Position numbers and translations under genes: made by a program. Of a stretch of DNA of 64,000 nt, positions 37,111 through 45,786 are shown piece after piece (position 1 is the stretch's first letter; every line of letters begins with the position of its first letter). The stretch is from Serinicoccus chungangensis (GTDB taxonomy: Bacteria; Actinomycetota; Actinomycetes; Actinomycetales; Dermatophilaceae), in contig NZ_CP040887.1 in NCBI RefSeq assembly GCF_006337125.1, positions 2,604,001 through 2,668,000 on the forward strand, read 5' to 3'. The notes under the pieces are model-generated. The model saw nothing but the letters and a program-made list of their open reading frames with translations, was not told the origin of the DNA and made no database searches.

Positions 37111-37791
37111 ATGATGGTCGAGAACGCCTCCGGGCTGTGGCTCACCGTGCTGGGCCCCGACGAGCTGGAGGTGCTGCCGGCCCGGGGTCTCGGCTGGCTC
37201 GGCATCGACCTCCAGCACGGCCGGTATGCCGTCGCCGACCTCCCCGGACTCCTGCGCGCCGCCCCGGTGCCGGTGCTCGCGCGCGCCGCCTCCGCGGACG
37301 CCGCGCACCTGGCCCAGGTGCTGGACGCCGGCGTGGCCGGGGTCATCGTGCCCGGGGTCACGTCCGTGGAGGGGGCGGCCGCGCTGGTCCAGGCCGTGCG
37401 CTTCCCGCCCGAGGGGGTGCGCAGCACGGGGCTGACCCGGGCGGTCCTCACCGGCGCGCCGGAACGGCCGCTGCTGCTGCCGATGGTCGAGACGGCCGGC
37501 GCCCTGGCCGACGTGGAGCGGATCGCCGCGCTGCCGGGCGTGGACGGCCTCTTCGTCGGGCCCTACGACCTGTCGCTCTCGCTCGCCCGCCCCGGCGTGA
37601 CCGACGGGCAGGTCGTCGCGGCGATCCGGCGGGTGCGCGAGGCGTGCACGGCTGCCGGGCTGCTCGCCGGCGCCTTCTCGGGCGACCGTGAGCTCGACCT
37701 CCTCCTGCCCCCGGGCCTGGACCTCCTGGCCCTCGACACCGACGTGACCGTGCTGCGCACGGGCCTGGAGGCGCTCCTGCACGACGGCTGA
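37111..37791 (+). CDS. HpcH/HpaI-family aldolase (citrate lyase-like)
   Basis: A 226-residue TIM-barrel protein. GLGWLGIDLQHGRY, VPVLARA and GVAGVIVPGVTS resemble HpcH/HpaI class II aldolases. The conserved LLPMVETAGALADVERIA and GVDGLFVGPYDLSLSL carry the metal-binding Glu and Asp. It should cleave a 2-keto-3-deoxy or 4-hydroxy-2-oxo acid. The substrate is unknown. It follows the SGNH hydrolase closely, with AGGAACGC before the ATG. Confidence 0.88.
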   Translation: MMVENASGLWLTVLGPDELEVLPARGLGWLGIDLQHGRYAVADLPGLLRAAPVPVLARAASADAAHLAQVLDAGVAGVIVPGVTSVEGAAALVQAVRFPPEGVRSTGLTRAVLTGAPERPLLLPMVETAGALADVERIAALPGVDGLFVGPYDLSLSLARPGVTDGQVVAAIRRVREACTAAGLLAGAFSGDRELDLLLPPGLDLLALDTDVTVLRTGLEALLHDG

Positions 37792-37805
37792 GCCGTGGCC
37801 TGGCG

Positions 37806-37850
37806 ATGACGCAGATGCGTGACTATCCTCGCCCCCATGACGCAGATGCG
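37806..37850 (+). promoter_or_regulatory. leaderless promoter and 14-bp direct repeat at the molybdate operon
   Basis: ATGACGCAGATGCG occurs at 37806-37819 and again at 37837-37850, where it forms the first codons of the regulator gene. Between them TATCCT (37824-37829) is positioned so that transcription would start at the ATG. The duplicated 14-mer could be an operator for the encoded Mop-type regulator, or a start-site duplication. Confidence 0.5.
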
Positions 37851-38232
37851 AGTTTCTGAGGCCGCGTCGCTCCTCGGGGTGTCCCCCGACACCGTCCGAC
37901 GGGCCATCGACGCCGGCCGCCTGACCAGCACCCGCGACGAGGCCGGTCGCACGGTCGTCGAGGGCGCGGACCTCGCCGCCCTGGCGCAGCAGCAGGCGCA
38001 CCCGGCCGACATCGGCGCCGTCGGCGCCTCCTCGGCCCGCAACCAGCTGCGCGGGATCGTCACCCGCATCGTCAGCGACCCCGTGATGTCCCAGGTCGAC
38101 ATCCAGGCCGGGCCCTTCCGGCTCGTCTCCCTCCTGTCGACCGAGGCGGTCGAGGAGATGGGGCTCGAGGTCGGCTCGGTGGCCATCGCCACGGTCAAGG
38201 CGACCAACGTCGGGGTCGGGGTGCCCGCGTGA
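37837..38232 (+). CDS. molybdate-responsive regulator: MerR/Xis-type HTH plus Mop (TOBE) domain
   Basis: A 131-residue protein. The first 60 residues form a helix-turn-helix, MRVSEAASLLGVSPDTVRRA with DAGRL, of the excisionase/MerR type. The last 70 residues form a Mop domain (ARNQLRGIVTRIV, GPFRLVSLLSTEAVEEMGL, VATVKATNV-like end) that binds molybdate. It should sense molybdate and control modABC. Its stop overlaps modA (GTGA). It differs from classical ModE, which has a winged helix and two Mop repeats. Confidence 0.88.
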   Translation: MTQMRVSEAASLLGVSPDTVRRAIDAGRLTSTRDEAGRTVVEGADLAALAQQQAHPADIGAVGASSARNQLRGIVTRIVSDPVMSQVDIQAGPFRLVSLLSTEAVEEMGLEVGSVAIATVKATNVGVGVPA

Positions 38233-39023
38233 GGCCGCTGCGGCATACCGCGGCGGCCCGGCGGCTCGGCCTGCTGGCGGCGCTCTCGCTGGCTCTCACC
38301 GCCTGCGCCGGCGACGCCGCGCAGCCGGACAACGCCGACGAGCCGCAGGACGGGCTCACCCTGACCGTGCTGGCCGCGAGCTCGCTCACCGACGTGCTCG
38401 AGCCGGTCGTGGACAGCTTCGAGGTCGACCACCCCGGGCTGACCGTGCGCACCAGCTTCTCGGCCAGCTCGACCGTCGTGCAGCAGGTCAACGAGGGCGC
38501 GCCGGCCGACGTCGTCGCCCTCGCCGGGGAGGCCTCGCTGGAGCCGCTGGAGGAGGAGCGTCGCGCGGGCCCGGTCAGCCTCTTCGCCACCAACCAGCTC
38601 GAGATCGCGGTGCCGCCCGACAACCCCGGCGGGGTCGAGGACCTCGACGACCTCGCCACCGACGGCCTGACCCTCGTCGTGTGCGCCGAGCAGGTGCCGT
38701 GCGGCCAGGCGACGGCCCGCCTGCTGGCGCAGGAGGGGCTGCAGCCGCAGGTCGCCTCCTACGAGAGCGACGTCCGCGCGACGCTCACCAAGGTGGAGCT
38801 GGGCGAGGCCGACGCCGGCCTGGTCTACCGCACGGACGTCACGGCGGCCGGGGACCGGGTGGCCGGTGTCGAGATCCCCGAGGACCGCAACGTCGTCAAC
38901 CGCTACCCGGCGGTGGCGGTCTCCGACCGCGAGCTGGCGCAGGCCTTCGTCGACCACCTGCTGTCCGACCGCGTCCAGGCACGCCTCGTCGACGCCGGCT
39001 TCGGCCCGGCCCCCGAGCGGTGA
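38229..39023 (+). CDS. modA: molybdate ABC transporter substrate-binding lipoprotein
   Basis: A 264-residue lipoprotein with signal peptide and lipobox LTAC (Cys26), then LTVLAASSLTDVLEPV, the ModA hallmark. SFSASSTVVQQVNEGAPADVVA and VYRTDVTAAGDRV follow. It binds molybdate or tungstate outside the membrane. The GTG start overlaps the regulator's stop by 4 nt. A GGCATACC motif lies in codons 5-7 and brings in rare codons. Confidence 0.95.
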   Translation: MRPLRHTAAARRLGLLAALSLALTACAGDAAQPDNADEPQDGLTLTVLAASSLTDVLEPVVDSFEVDHPGLTVRTSFSASSTVVQQVNEGAPADVVALAGEASLEPLEEERRAGPVSLFATNQLEIAVPPDNPGGVEDLDDLATDGLTLVVCAEQVPCGQATARLLAQEGLQPQVASYESDVRATLTKVELGEADAGLVYRTDVTAAGDRVAGVEIPEDRNVVNRYPAVAVSDRELAQAFVDHLLSDRVQARLVDAGFGPAPER

Positions 39024-39817
39024 GCGCGGCGACGCGCGAGCGAGGCCCCTCGGGCTCGTGGTCGCTGCGGGTCCCGGCGCTCGTCGGGGTCGCCTTCATC
39101 GTCGTGCCGCTGCTCGCCCTGCTCGCCCGCACCGACTGGCCGCAGCTGGGCACCCACCTGTCCTCCCCGGTCGTCGGGCAGTCGCTGCGGCTCTCCGCGC
39201 TGACGACCAGCGCCACGATGGTGCTCGTGTGGCTGCTGGGCACGCCGCTCGCGTGGCTGCTGGCCCGTTCGGACCACCCGCTCACCGCCTGGGCGCGCGC
39301 GGTCATCACGGTGCCGCTGGTGCTGCCCCCGGTGGTGGGGGGCGTCGCGCTGCTCATGGCCTGGGGACGGCGCGGCGTGGTCGGCGGCCCGCTGGAGGCG
39401 TGGTTCGGGGTCACGGTGCCGTTCACGACGGTCGCCGTCGTCATGGCCGAGCTCTTCGTGGCGCTGCCGTTCTACGTCGTCTCCGTCGAGGGGGCGATGC
39501 GCGGGCTGGACCGTCGCGTCGACCAGGTGGCGGCGACCCTCGGGGCGGGCCCGCTCCGCACCTTCGTGCACGTCGTCGTGCCGCTGGTGCTGCCGGGCAT
39601 CGCCGCCGGGTCGGCGCTGGCCTGGGCGCGGGCGCTCGGGGAGTTCGGGGCGACGATCACCTTCGCCGGCAGCTTCCCGGGGCGCACCCAGACCGCCCCT
39701 CTGGGGGTGTACGCCGCGCTCGAGCAGGACCCGGACGCCGCCCTCGCGCTCTCCGTGGTCATGCTCGCGGTCAGCGTGCTCGTGCTCGGTGCCCTGCGCA
39801 GCCGGTGGCTGCGGTGA
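39020..39817 (+). CDS. modB: molybdate ABC transporter permease
   Basis: A 265-residue permease with about six helices and the ABC coupling motif ARALGEFGATITFAG, typical of ModB. LPLVLPPVVGG-like segments (VPLVLPPVVGGVALLMAWG) are conserved. The start is GTG overlapping the modA stop. It forms the membrane channel for molybdate. Confidence 0.95.
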   Translation: MSAATRERGPSGSWSLRVPALVGVAFIVVPLLALLARTDWPQLGTHLSSPVVGQSLRLSALTTSATMVLVWLLGTPLAWLLARSDHPLTAWARAVITVPLVLPPVVGGVALLMAWGRRGVVGGPLEAWFGVTVPFTTVAVVMAELFVALPFYVVSVEGAMRGLDRRVDQVAATLGAGPLRTFVHVVVPLVLPGIAAGSALAWARALGEFGATITFAGSFPGRTQTAPLGVYAALEQDPDAALALSVVMLAVSVLVLGALRSRWLR

Positions 39818-40899
39818 GCGGGCTGCGGGCCGACCTGAGGGTCCGCCGGGGCGGGCACCTCGTCGAGGCACAGCTCGACGCCCCCGCCGGGGTGAGCGCG
39901 CTGCTGGGGCCCAACGGCTCGGGCAAGACCACCCTGCTGCTCGCGCTCGCGGGCCTGCTCCCCGCCGAGCGGGCCCGGGTCGAGGTGGCGGGGCGCACCT
40001 GGGCCGGTGACGGGGTCGACCTGACGCCCGAGCGGCGCAGCGTCGGCCTGGTGCTGGCCGACCCGGTGCTCTTCGGCCACCTCAGCCTGCTCGACAACGT
40101 CGCCTTCGGCCCCCGCTCCCGGGGTATGCCGCGACGCGCCGCCCGCGCCCGGGCCCAGGAGGAGCTGGAGCGGGTGGGGCTGGGTGATCTCCTGCGTCGC
40201 CGGCCCGCGCAGGTGTCCAGCGGCCAGGCGCAGCGGGTGGCGCTCGCCCGGGCCCTGGCCACGGACCCCGACGTGCTGCTCCTCGACGAGCCCCTGTCGG
40301 CGCTGGACCCGCAGACCCGGTCCCGCACCCGCGCCGACCTCGCGACCCGGCTGCGCGCCTACCCCGGTGTCACCCTCCTCACCACCCACGACCCGCTGGA
40401 CGCGCTGACGCTGGCCGACCGCCTGCTCTTCCTCGAGGACGGGCGGGTCACCCAGACCGGGACACCGGGCGAGGTGGTCGCCCGCCCGCGCACGGCCTAC
40501 GTCGCCTCGCTGGTGGGCCTCAACCTGCTCACCGGCACGCTGGTGCACGGGGAGGGGTGGGCGGTGGCGCTGGATGACGGCGGCGCGCGTTCACCGGGTC
40601 GCCTCGTGCTCGCCGAGGCACCGGAGGGCGCGGCGTCCGGCGAGCAGGTCTGGGCGAGCGTCAACCCTGCGGCCGTCGCCCTCTTCTCGCAGCGGCCGCA
40701 GACCTCCGCCCGCAACCTCTGGCTGCTGCAGGTCGAGTCGGTGACCGTCACCGGCCAGCGCGCCCGCGTCCACCTCACCGGCGACGTCGACCTCGTCGCC
40801 GAGATCACCCTGGCGGCGGTGGCGGCGCTCGACGTCCAGCGCGGGCACCGGCTGTGGGCCGCCGTCAAGGCCACCGAGATCCACGCCTACCCCGCCTGA
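39814..40899 (+). CDS. modC: molybdate ABC transporter ATP-binding protein with C-terminal TOBE domain
   Basis: A 361-residue ATPase. Walker A is GPNGSGKTT, the signature is VSSGQAQRVALARAL (Ser replaces the first Gly of LSGGQ), Walker B is LLLDEPLSALDP, and the switch is TTHDPLDA. The C-terminal 90 residues form the TOBE/Mop-like domain. GTG start with a 4-nt overlap to modB. It energises molybdate import. Confidence 0.94.
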   Translation: MSGLRADLRVRRGGHLVEAQLDAPAGVSALLGPNGSGKTTLLLALAGLLPAERARVEVAGRTWAGDGVDLTPERRSVGLVLADPVLFGHLSLLDNVAFGPRSRGMPRRAARARAQEELERVGLGDLLRRRPAQVSSGQAQRVALARALATDPDVLLLDEPLSALDPQTRSRTRADLATRLRAYPGVTLLTTHDPLDALTLADRLLFLEDGRVTQTGTPGEVVARPRTAYVASLVGLNLLTGTLVHGEGWAVALDDGGARSPGRLVLAEAPEGAASGEQVWASVNPAAVALFSQRPQTSARNLWLLQVESVTVTGQRARVHLTGDVDLVAEITLAAVAALDVQRGHRLWAAVKATEIHAYPA

Positions 40900-40901
40900 C
40901 C

Positions 40902-41092
40902 GCACCGGACGCGTGCTCGGGATGCACAGGACGCGTGGTCAGCACCCACCGGACGCGCCGTCAGAGGACACCGGACGCGTGATCAGCACCCACCGGACGC
41001 GCTGTCAGAGGACACCGGACGCGTGATCAGCACCCACCGGACGCGCTGTCAGAGGACACCGGACGCGTGATCAGCACCCACCGGACACCCGG
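40902..41092. repeat. R2 array: nine 22-bp units
   Basis: Cores of CCGGACGCG type lie at 40907, 40929, 40951, 40973, 40995, 41017, 41039, 41061 and 41083 (the last degenerate), exactly 22 bp apart. Units alternate between ...TGATCAGCACCC and ...CTGTCAGAGGAC, so a 44-bp higher-order repeat is present. The array fills most of the gap between modC and the acyl-CoA dehydrogenase gene. Confidence 0.92.
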
Positions 41093-41178
41093 CGGGCACG
41101 GCAACCGTGGCCGCGAACTCCCAACCCGGTCCGTCCGGTTAGCAGGTGACGCGACGTCCGGAACTATCGTGCGCAGGC

Positions 41179-42333
41179 ATGGTGCCAGTGACGCGCGTGC
41201 TCCCCACCGAGGAGGCCCGCGACCTCCTGGCGCTGGTCCGCGAGATCGCGGACGAGCAGCTGCTCCCCCAGGTCGACGAGGCCGAGGCGGCCGCCCGCTT
41301 CCCGCGCGAGGTCTTCACCATGCTAGGCCGGACGGGGCTGCTCTCGCTGCCGTTCCCGGAGGCCTTCGGCGGCGGCGCGCAGCCCTACGAGGTCTACCTC
41401 CAGGCGGTCGAGGAGATCGCGCGCGGGTGGATGTCGATCGCGGTCGGCGTGTCCGTCCACGCGCTCACCGCCTCCCCGATGACGGCCTTCGGCGCCCCGG
41501 AGCAGCAGGAGGAGTGGCTGCACGCCATGCTCTCCGGCGACCAGCTCGGCGCCTACTGCCTGTCCGAGCCCCAGGCCGGCTCCGACGTCGCCTCAATCCG
41601 CACCCGGGCGGTGCGCGACGGCGACGACTACGTCATCTCCGGCACGAAGGCCTGGATCAGCCACGCCGGGCACGCCGACTACTACACGGTCTTCGCCCGC
41701 ACCTCCGACGACGGCGGCCGCGGGCTGTCCTGCTTCCACGTGCCCGCCGACAGCGCCGGACTCGTCCTGGGCGAGCCGGAGCGCAAGATGGGGCTGCACT
41801 GCGACACGGTCCGCGAGGTCGTCTTCGACGGGGTGCGGCTGCCGGCCCGCCACCGCATCGGCGCGGAGGGCGAGGGTATGCCGATCGCGCTCGCCGCGCT
41901 CGACGCCGGCCGCCTGGGGATCGCCGCCTGCGCCGTGGGCCTGGCGCAGCGGGCGCTCGAGGTGGCGACCTCCTACGCCGCCGAGCGGGAGCAGTTCGGC
42001 CGGCCCGTCGCGAGCAACCAGGGACTCGCGTTCCTGCTGGCCGACATGGCGGCGGCGGTCGGGTCGGCGCGGGCGACCTACCTGCACGCGGCACGCCTCA
42101 AGGACGCCGGGCTGCCGCACGGCCAGGAGGCCTCGACCGCCAAGCTGGTCGCCACCGACGCCGCCATGAGGGTGACCACCGACGCGGTCCAGGTGCTCGG
42201 CGGCTACGGCTACACCACCGACTTCCCGGCCGAGCGCCTCATGCGTGAGGCCAAGGTGACCCAGATCTTCGAGGGCACCAACCAGATCCAGCGCCTGGTG
42301 ATCTCCCGTCACCTGTTGGCCGCGCACTCCTGA
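41179..42333 (+). CDS. acyl-CoA dehydrogenase
   Basis: A 384-residue flavoenzyme with [19 protein letters not shown] and [15 protein letters not shown] for FAD/substrate binding, a Q-F-G-R-P motif ([10 protein letters not shown]), and the catalytic Glu365 in [12 protein letters not shown]. It oxidises an acyl-CoA; the position of the Glu matches short- or branched-chain types. TATCGT (41165-41170) ends 8 nt before the ATG, suggesting a leaderless mRNA. It is followed 17 nt later by an SDR resembling 3-hydroxyacyl-CoA dehydrogenase type II, so the pair probably performs successive beta-oxidation steps. Confidence 0.94.
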   Translation: MVPVTRVLPTEEARDLLALVREIADEQLLPQVDEAEAAARFPREVFTMLGRTGLLSLPFPEAFGGGAQPYEVYLQAVEEIARGWMSIAVGVSVHALTASPMTAFGAPEQQEEWLHAMLSGDQLGAYCLSEPQAGSDVASIRTRAVRDGDDYVISGTKAWISHAGHADYYTVFARTSDDGGRGLSCFHVPADSAGLVLGEPERKMGLHCDTVREVVFDGVRLPARHRIGAEGEGMPIALAALDAGRLGIAACAVGLAQRALEVATSYAAEREQFGRPVASNQGLAFLLADMAAAVGSARATYLHAARLKDAGLPHGQEASTAKLVATDAAMRVTTDAVQVLGGYGYTTDFPAERLMREAKVTQIFEGTNQIQRLVISRHLLAAHS

Positions 42334-42350
42334 CCCCGAGAGGACCCACC

Positions 42351-43139
42351 ATGCAGATCACCGAGCGCACCGTCGCCCTCGTCACCGGCGCCGCCAGCGG
42401 GCTGGGCGAGCAGAGCGCCCGACGCCTCCTCGAGGCCGGCGGGCGGGTCCTGCTCGTCGACCTGCCCGGGGGCCGCGGCGAGGAGCTGGCCGGCGAGCTC
42501 TCCACCGAGCACGGCGAGGGCCGGGTGGCCTTCGCCGCCGCCGACGTGCGGGACGCCGAGCAGGTCGCCGCCGCCGTGCAGGCCGCGGTCGAGCTCGGGG
42601 AACTGCGGGTCGTCGTCAACTGCGCCGGCGTCGCCACGCCCGGCCGGATCCTGTCGCGGCGCGGGGTGCTCGACCTCGAGGCATACCGCACCGTCGTCGA
42701 GATCAACCTCATCGGCACCTTCAACGTGCTCCGCCTCGCGGCCGAGGCCATGGCGGGCAACGAGCCCGACCTCGCCGAGCACGGGGACCGCGGCGTGGTC
42801 GTCATGACCGCGAGCGTCGCGGCCTTCGACGGCCAGATCGGGCAGGCGGCCTACGCCAGCTCCAAGGCCGGGGTCGTCGGCCTGACCCTCACCGCCGCCC
42901 GCGACCTCGCCGACAAGGGGATCCGCGTCATGACGATCGCCCCCGGGGTCTTCGAGACCCCCATGATGGCGGGTCTGGGCGACGACGTGAAGGACTCGCT
43001 CGAGGCGCTGGTGCCCCACCCCTCCCGGCTCGGCCGGCCGGAGGAGTACGCCTCGCTCGTCGCCCACATCGTCGAGAACCCCATGCTCAACGGCGAGGTC
43101 ATCCGCCTCGACGGCGCGCTGCGGATGCCCCCGCGCTGA
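42351..43139 (+). CDS. SDR, 3-hydroxyacyl-CoA dehydrogenase type II-like (HSD17B10-like)
   Basis: A 262-residue classical SDR. The cofactor motif is TGAASGLGE, with NCAGVA, a Ser155-Tyr168-xxx-Lys172 triad ([20 protein letters not shown]), and [10 protein letters not shown]. The insert between residues 95 and 130 and the [15 protein letters not shown] segment resemble type II 3-hydroxyacyl-CoA dehydrogenases that act in isoleucine breakdown. AGAGGA precedes the ATG. It lies in an operon with the upstream acyl-CoA dehydrogenase. Confidence 0.92.
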   Translation: MQITERTVALVTGAASGLGEQSARRLLEAGGRVLLVDLPGGRGEELAGELSTEHGEGRVAFAAADVRDAEQVAAAVQAAVELGELRVVVNCAGVATPGRILSRRGVLDLEAYRTVVEINLIGTFNVLRLAAEAMAGNEPDLAEHGDRGVVVMTASVAAFDGQIGQAAYASSKAGVVGLTLTAARDLADKGIRVMTIAPGVFETPMMAGLGDDVKDSLEALVPHPSRLGRPEEYASLVAHIVENPMLNGEVIRLDGALRMPPR

Positions 43140-43194
43140 GCCCCACCTGCCCGCCTGCCGCGCGACCCGCCGGGCGGGCACCTATCGTCGAGGG

Positions 43195-43542
43195 ATGAGC
43201 TACCCCCTGACCAAGACGATGGCCGCGCTGACCGCCGGGTATGCCGTCTTCGCCGCCGCCCGCCCCCGTCACCTGTCCTCGGCGCTCGACGAGACGGGCG
43301 CGGCCGCCCGGGCCACCGACCGGCTCGCGTGGACCTACGCCGTGCGCGACCTCAGCACCAGCGCGCTCGCCTTCGTGCCCGGGCTGGCGCCGGTGGCGGG
43401 TCTGCTGCGGATCACCGGCGACCTGGGGGACGCCGCCATCCTCGGCACCACCGGGCCGGAGTCCGAGCGGGCCAAGCTGGCCGGCGTCCCGCTGACCTGG
43501 GCCGCCCTCAACGCGGCGGCGCTGCTCCTCGACCGGCGCTGA
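43195..43542 (+). CDS. small membrane protein, unknown function
   Basis: A 115-residue protein with three or four hydrophobic stretches (TMAALTAGYAVFAA, TSALAFVPGLAPVAGLL, LTWAALNAAALLL) and little polar content apart from one central loop. I do not recognise a family beyond a DUF4267-like look. TATCGT (43183-43188) lies 6 nt before the ATG, so a leaderless start is likely. Its end overlaps the convergent DoxX gene by 35 nt. Confidence 0.72.
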   Translation: MSYPLTKTMAALTAGYAVFAAARPRHLSSALDETGAAARATDRLAWTYAVRDLSTSALAFVPGLAPVAGLLRITGDLGDAAILGTTGPESERAKLAGVPLTWAALNAAALLLDRR

Positions 43543-43966
43543 CGGTCCCCTCCCGCCGCAGCAGCTGGTGGCGGTCCCGCCACGCGGCGGTCGACCACAG
43601 CGCCCAGGCCACCAGGACGGGCTGGAAGAACAGCCTCGTCAGCCGGGCCTGGTCGGTGTCCAGGCCGAAGCCGTCCCGGCCCTCGAGGTACTGCGCGACG
43701 TTGCCGGGGAAGACCGCGACGAAGAACGCGGCGGTCAGCCACCCGAGCGGCACCCGCCACCGCGGCAGGAGCACCAGGGCCAGGCCGAGCAGCACCTCGA
43801 CCACCCCGGACAGGACGACGACCAGGTCGGCGTCGAGCGGCACCCAGCCCGGCACCTGAGCCTGGAAGTCGGCGCGGGCGAAGGTCAGGTGGCCGGTGCC
43901 CGAGAAGGTGAGGAAGGCGCCGAGCAGCACCCTGCCGACGACGCGGGCGAGGTGGTGGGGGCTCAT
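43508..43966 (-). CDS. DoxX-family membrane protein
   Basis: A 152-residue, four-helix protein: LLGAFLTFSGTGHLTF, VVVLSGVVEVLLGLALVLL, LGWLTAAFFVAVFPGNVAQYL, and a C-terminal helix ending WRDRH. The first helix plus VVEVLLGLAL fits DoxX. Some DoxX proteins work in redox or thiosulfate metabolism, but the role here is unknown. TAGGCT on the minus strand lies 6 nt before the ATG (leaderless). Confidence 0.85.
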   Translation of the reverse strand: MSPHHLARVVGRVLLGAFLTFSGTGHLTFARADFQAQVPGWVPLDADLVVVLSGVVEVLLGLALVLLPRWRVPLGWLTAAFFVAVFPGNVAQYLEGRDGFGLDTDQARLTRLFFQPVLVAWALWSTAAWRDRHQLLRREGTVSAGRGAAPPR

Positions 43967-44053
43967 GCGGCCAGCCTAGGCCGCCCACCGGCAGACGGGC
44001 CTCGACCACGGACCGTGGCCCGGGCGGCCGGGACCGTCACGCCGCACCTGGCC

Positions 44054-45743
44054 TCACGGCAGGAAGATCCCGTTGCCCGGCCCGAGCGGCAGGTCGAAGA
44101 AGTACCAGATGCCGACGAGCGCGGCCCAGGACACCCAGAACGGCACGACGAAGACGACGAGCCGGGCGATGACGGTGCCCAGCCCGGCGTCCGGCTCGTA
44201 GCGCCGCAGCAGCCCGAGGATGACGATCATGTAGGGGTTGAGCGGGGTGACGATCTGGGTGGCCGAGTCGCCGACCCGGAACGCGGCCTGGGTAAAGGCC
44301 GGCTCCAGCCCGATGAGCGCGAACATCGGCACGAAGACCGCCGCCATGATCGTCCACATCGAGGACCCGGACACGATGAACAGGTTGAGGCACGAGGCGA
44401 GCAGGATGAAGCCCAGCACCGCCGGGAAGCCGGTGAGCCCGCTGGCCTCCAGCCCGGCCGCCCCCGTTGACCGCGATCCACGCCCCGATGCCGGTCCAGT
44501 TGAACAGCGCGATGAACTGGCCCAGCACGAAGGCCAGGATGAGGAAGCTCATCATGTCCTTCACCGCCGAGCTCATCATCCGCACGATGTCGCCCATGCC
44601 CGACACCGTCCCCACGACCCGGCCGTAGACCACGCCCATGGTCATGAAGTAGGCGAAGACCAGGAAGACGATCGAGTCCAGCAGCGGGGAGCTCGGCAGG
44701 AAGCCGCCCTCCTCGTTGCGCCACGGCGAGGCCGGCACCAGGAGCGCCCCCAGCACGACCACGGTCAGCAGCCCGGCCGCCGCCAGGGACCACCACAGCC
44801 CTCGCGTCTCGACCGCCGACAGCTCGGGGTCGACGGTGTCGTCGGCCGTGTCGGCGTCGTTCGGTGCCTCGACGTCGACCGCCTGGTCACCACGGGCGGC
44901 GCGACCCCGCCCGACCTCGTCCTCGGGCACCTCCGCGGAGCCGGCCCCGGCCGAGGACCCTGCCTCGTCACCGGCGTCGACCTGGGCGGTGGGCACGTCC
45001 TGGCGCACCATCCGCGGCTCGAGGATCCGGTCGATGATGACGCCGCACACCACGCCCAGCAGCAGGGCGGCGACGACGTTGAAGTAGTAGTTGGAGATGG
45101 GGTTGACCGGCGTGGTCTCGATCCCCGGGAGCGACTCCATCACCCCGGTCGTGATGCCGGCGAAGAGCGCGTCCAGCGACGTCGGCACGAGCGCGGTCGA
45201 GTAGCCGGCGCCCACCGCGGCGAAGCCGCCCAGCAGCCCGGCCACCGGGTGCCGCCCGGCCGCCTTGAAGACGAGCGCGGCCAGCGGCGGGATGATGATG
45301 AACGCCGAGTCCGCCATGACCGACCCGGTCACGCCGACGATGCCGACGACGTACGGCAGCATCCACCGCGGCGCCGACCCGAAGGACTTGCGCACCACCG
45401 CCGCGAGCATCCCGGTCTTCTCGGCGACGCCGACGGCCAGCAGGATGGTGAGCACCGTCTGCAGCGGCGGGAAGCCGATGAAGTTCGGCCCCAGGTTGCT
45501 GGTGAACCACGCCAGTCCCTCGCCGGTGAACAGGCCGCGGATCTCGATCGGGCCGTCCTGGGTGCCGGGCACGGTCACCGCGACGTCGGCGAGCGCCATC
45601 GCGGTCGAGACGACCCCGGTGATGAGCAGCAGGACGAGGAACAGCGTGAACGGCTCGGGGAGCTTGTTGCCCCACCGCTCGATGGTGGTGAGGAGCCGGT
45701 CGCCGATGCCTCGGCGCTCGCGCTCGGTGGTGGCTGTCGTCAT
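44054..45743 (-). pseudogene. AbgT-family (aminobenzoyl-glutamate type) transporter, frameshifted
   Basis: The first frame (from ATG 45743) has the AbgT start RWGNKLPEPFTLFLVL, GADSAF-like VMADSAFIIIPPLAALVF and a Glu/Asp-rich loop, and runs to WIAVNG. The second frame continues as VLGFILLASCLNLFIVSGSSMW through GDSATQIVTPLNPYM to 44054. The break lies at C5 (44461-44465; G5 on the coding strand), where one G too many disrupts an expected NGAAGLEASGLTGFPAV. It may be a sequencing error, a recent mutation or a switchable tract. It follows an M20 amidohydrolase gene in the same direction, as in abgB-abgT pairs for folate breakdown products. Confidence 0.85.
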
Positions 45744-45786
45744 GGGGACCCTCCGGTATGACGTGGGACGGGGCTGCGGACGCCGG

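Noticed and set aside
40902..41092. The 22-bp array as a CRISPR or coding repeat
   Set aside because: The unit is too short, spacer text is repeated between units, and no protein-like frame crosses it.
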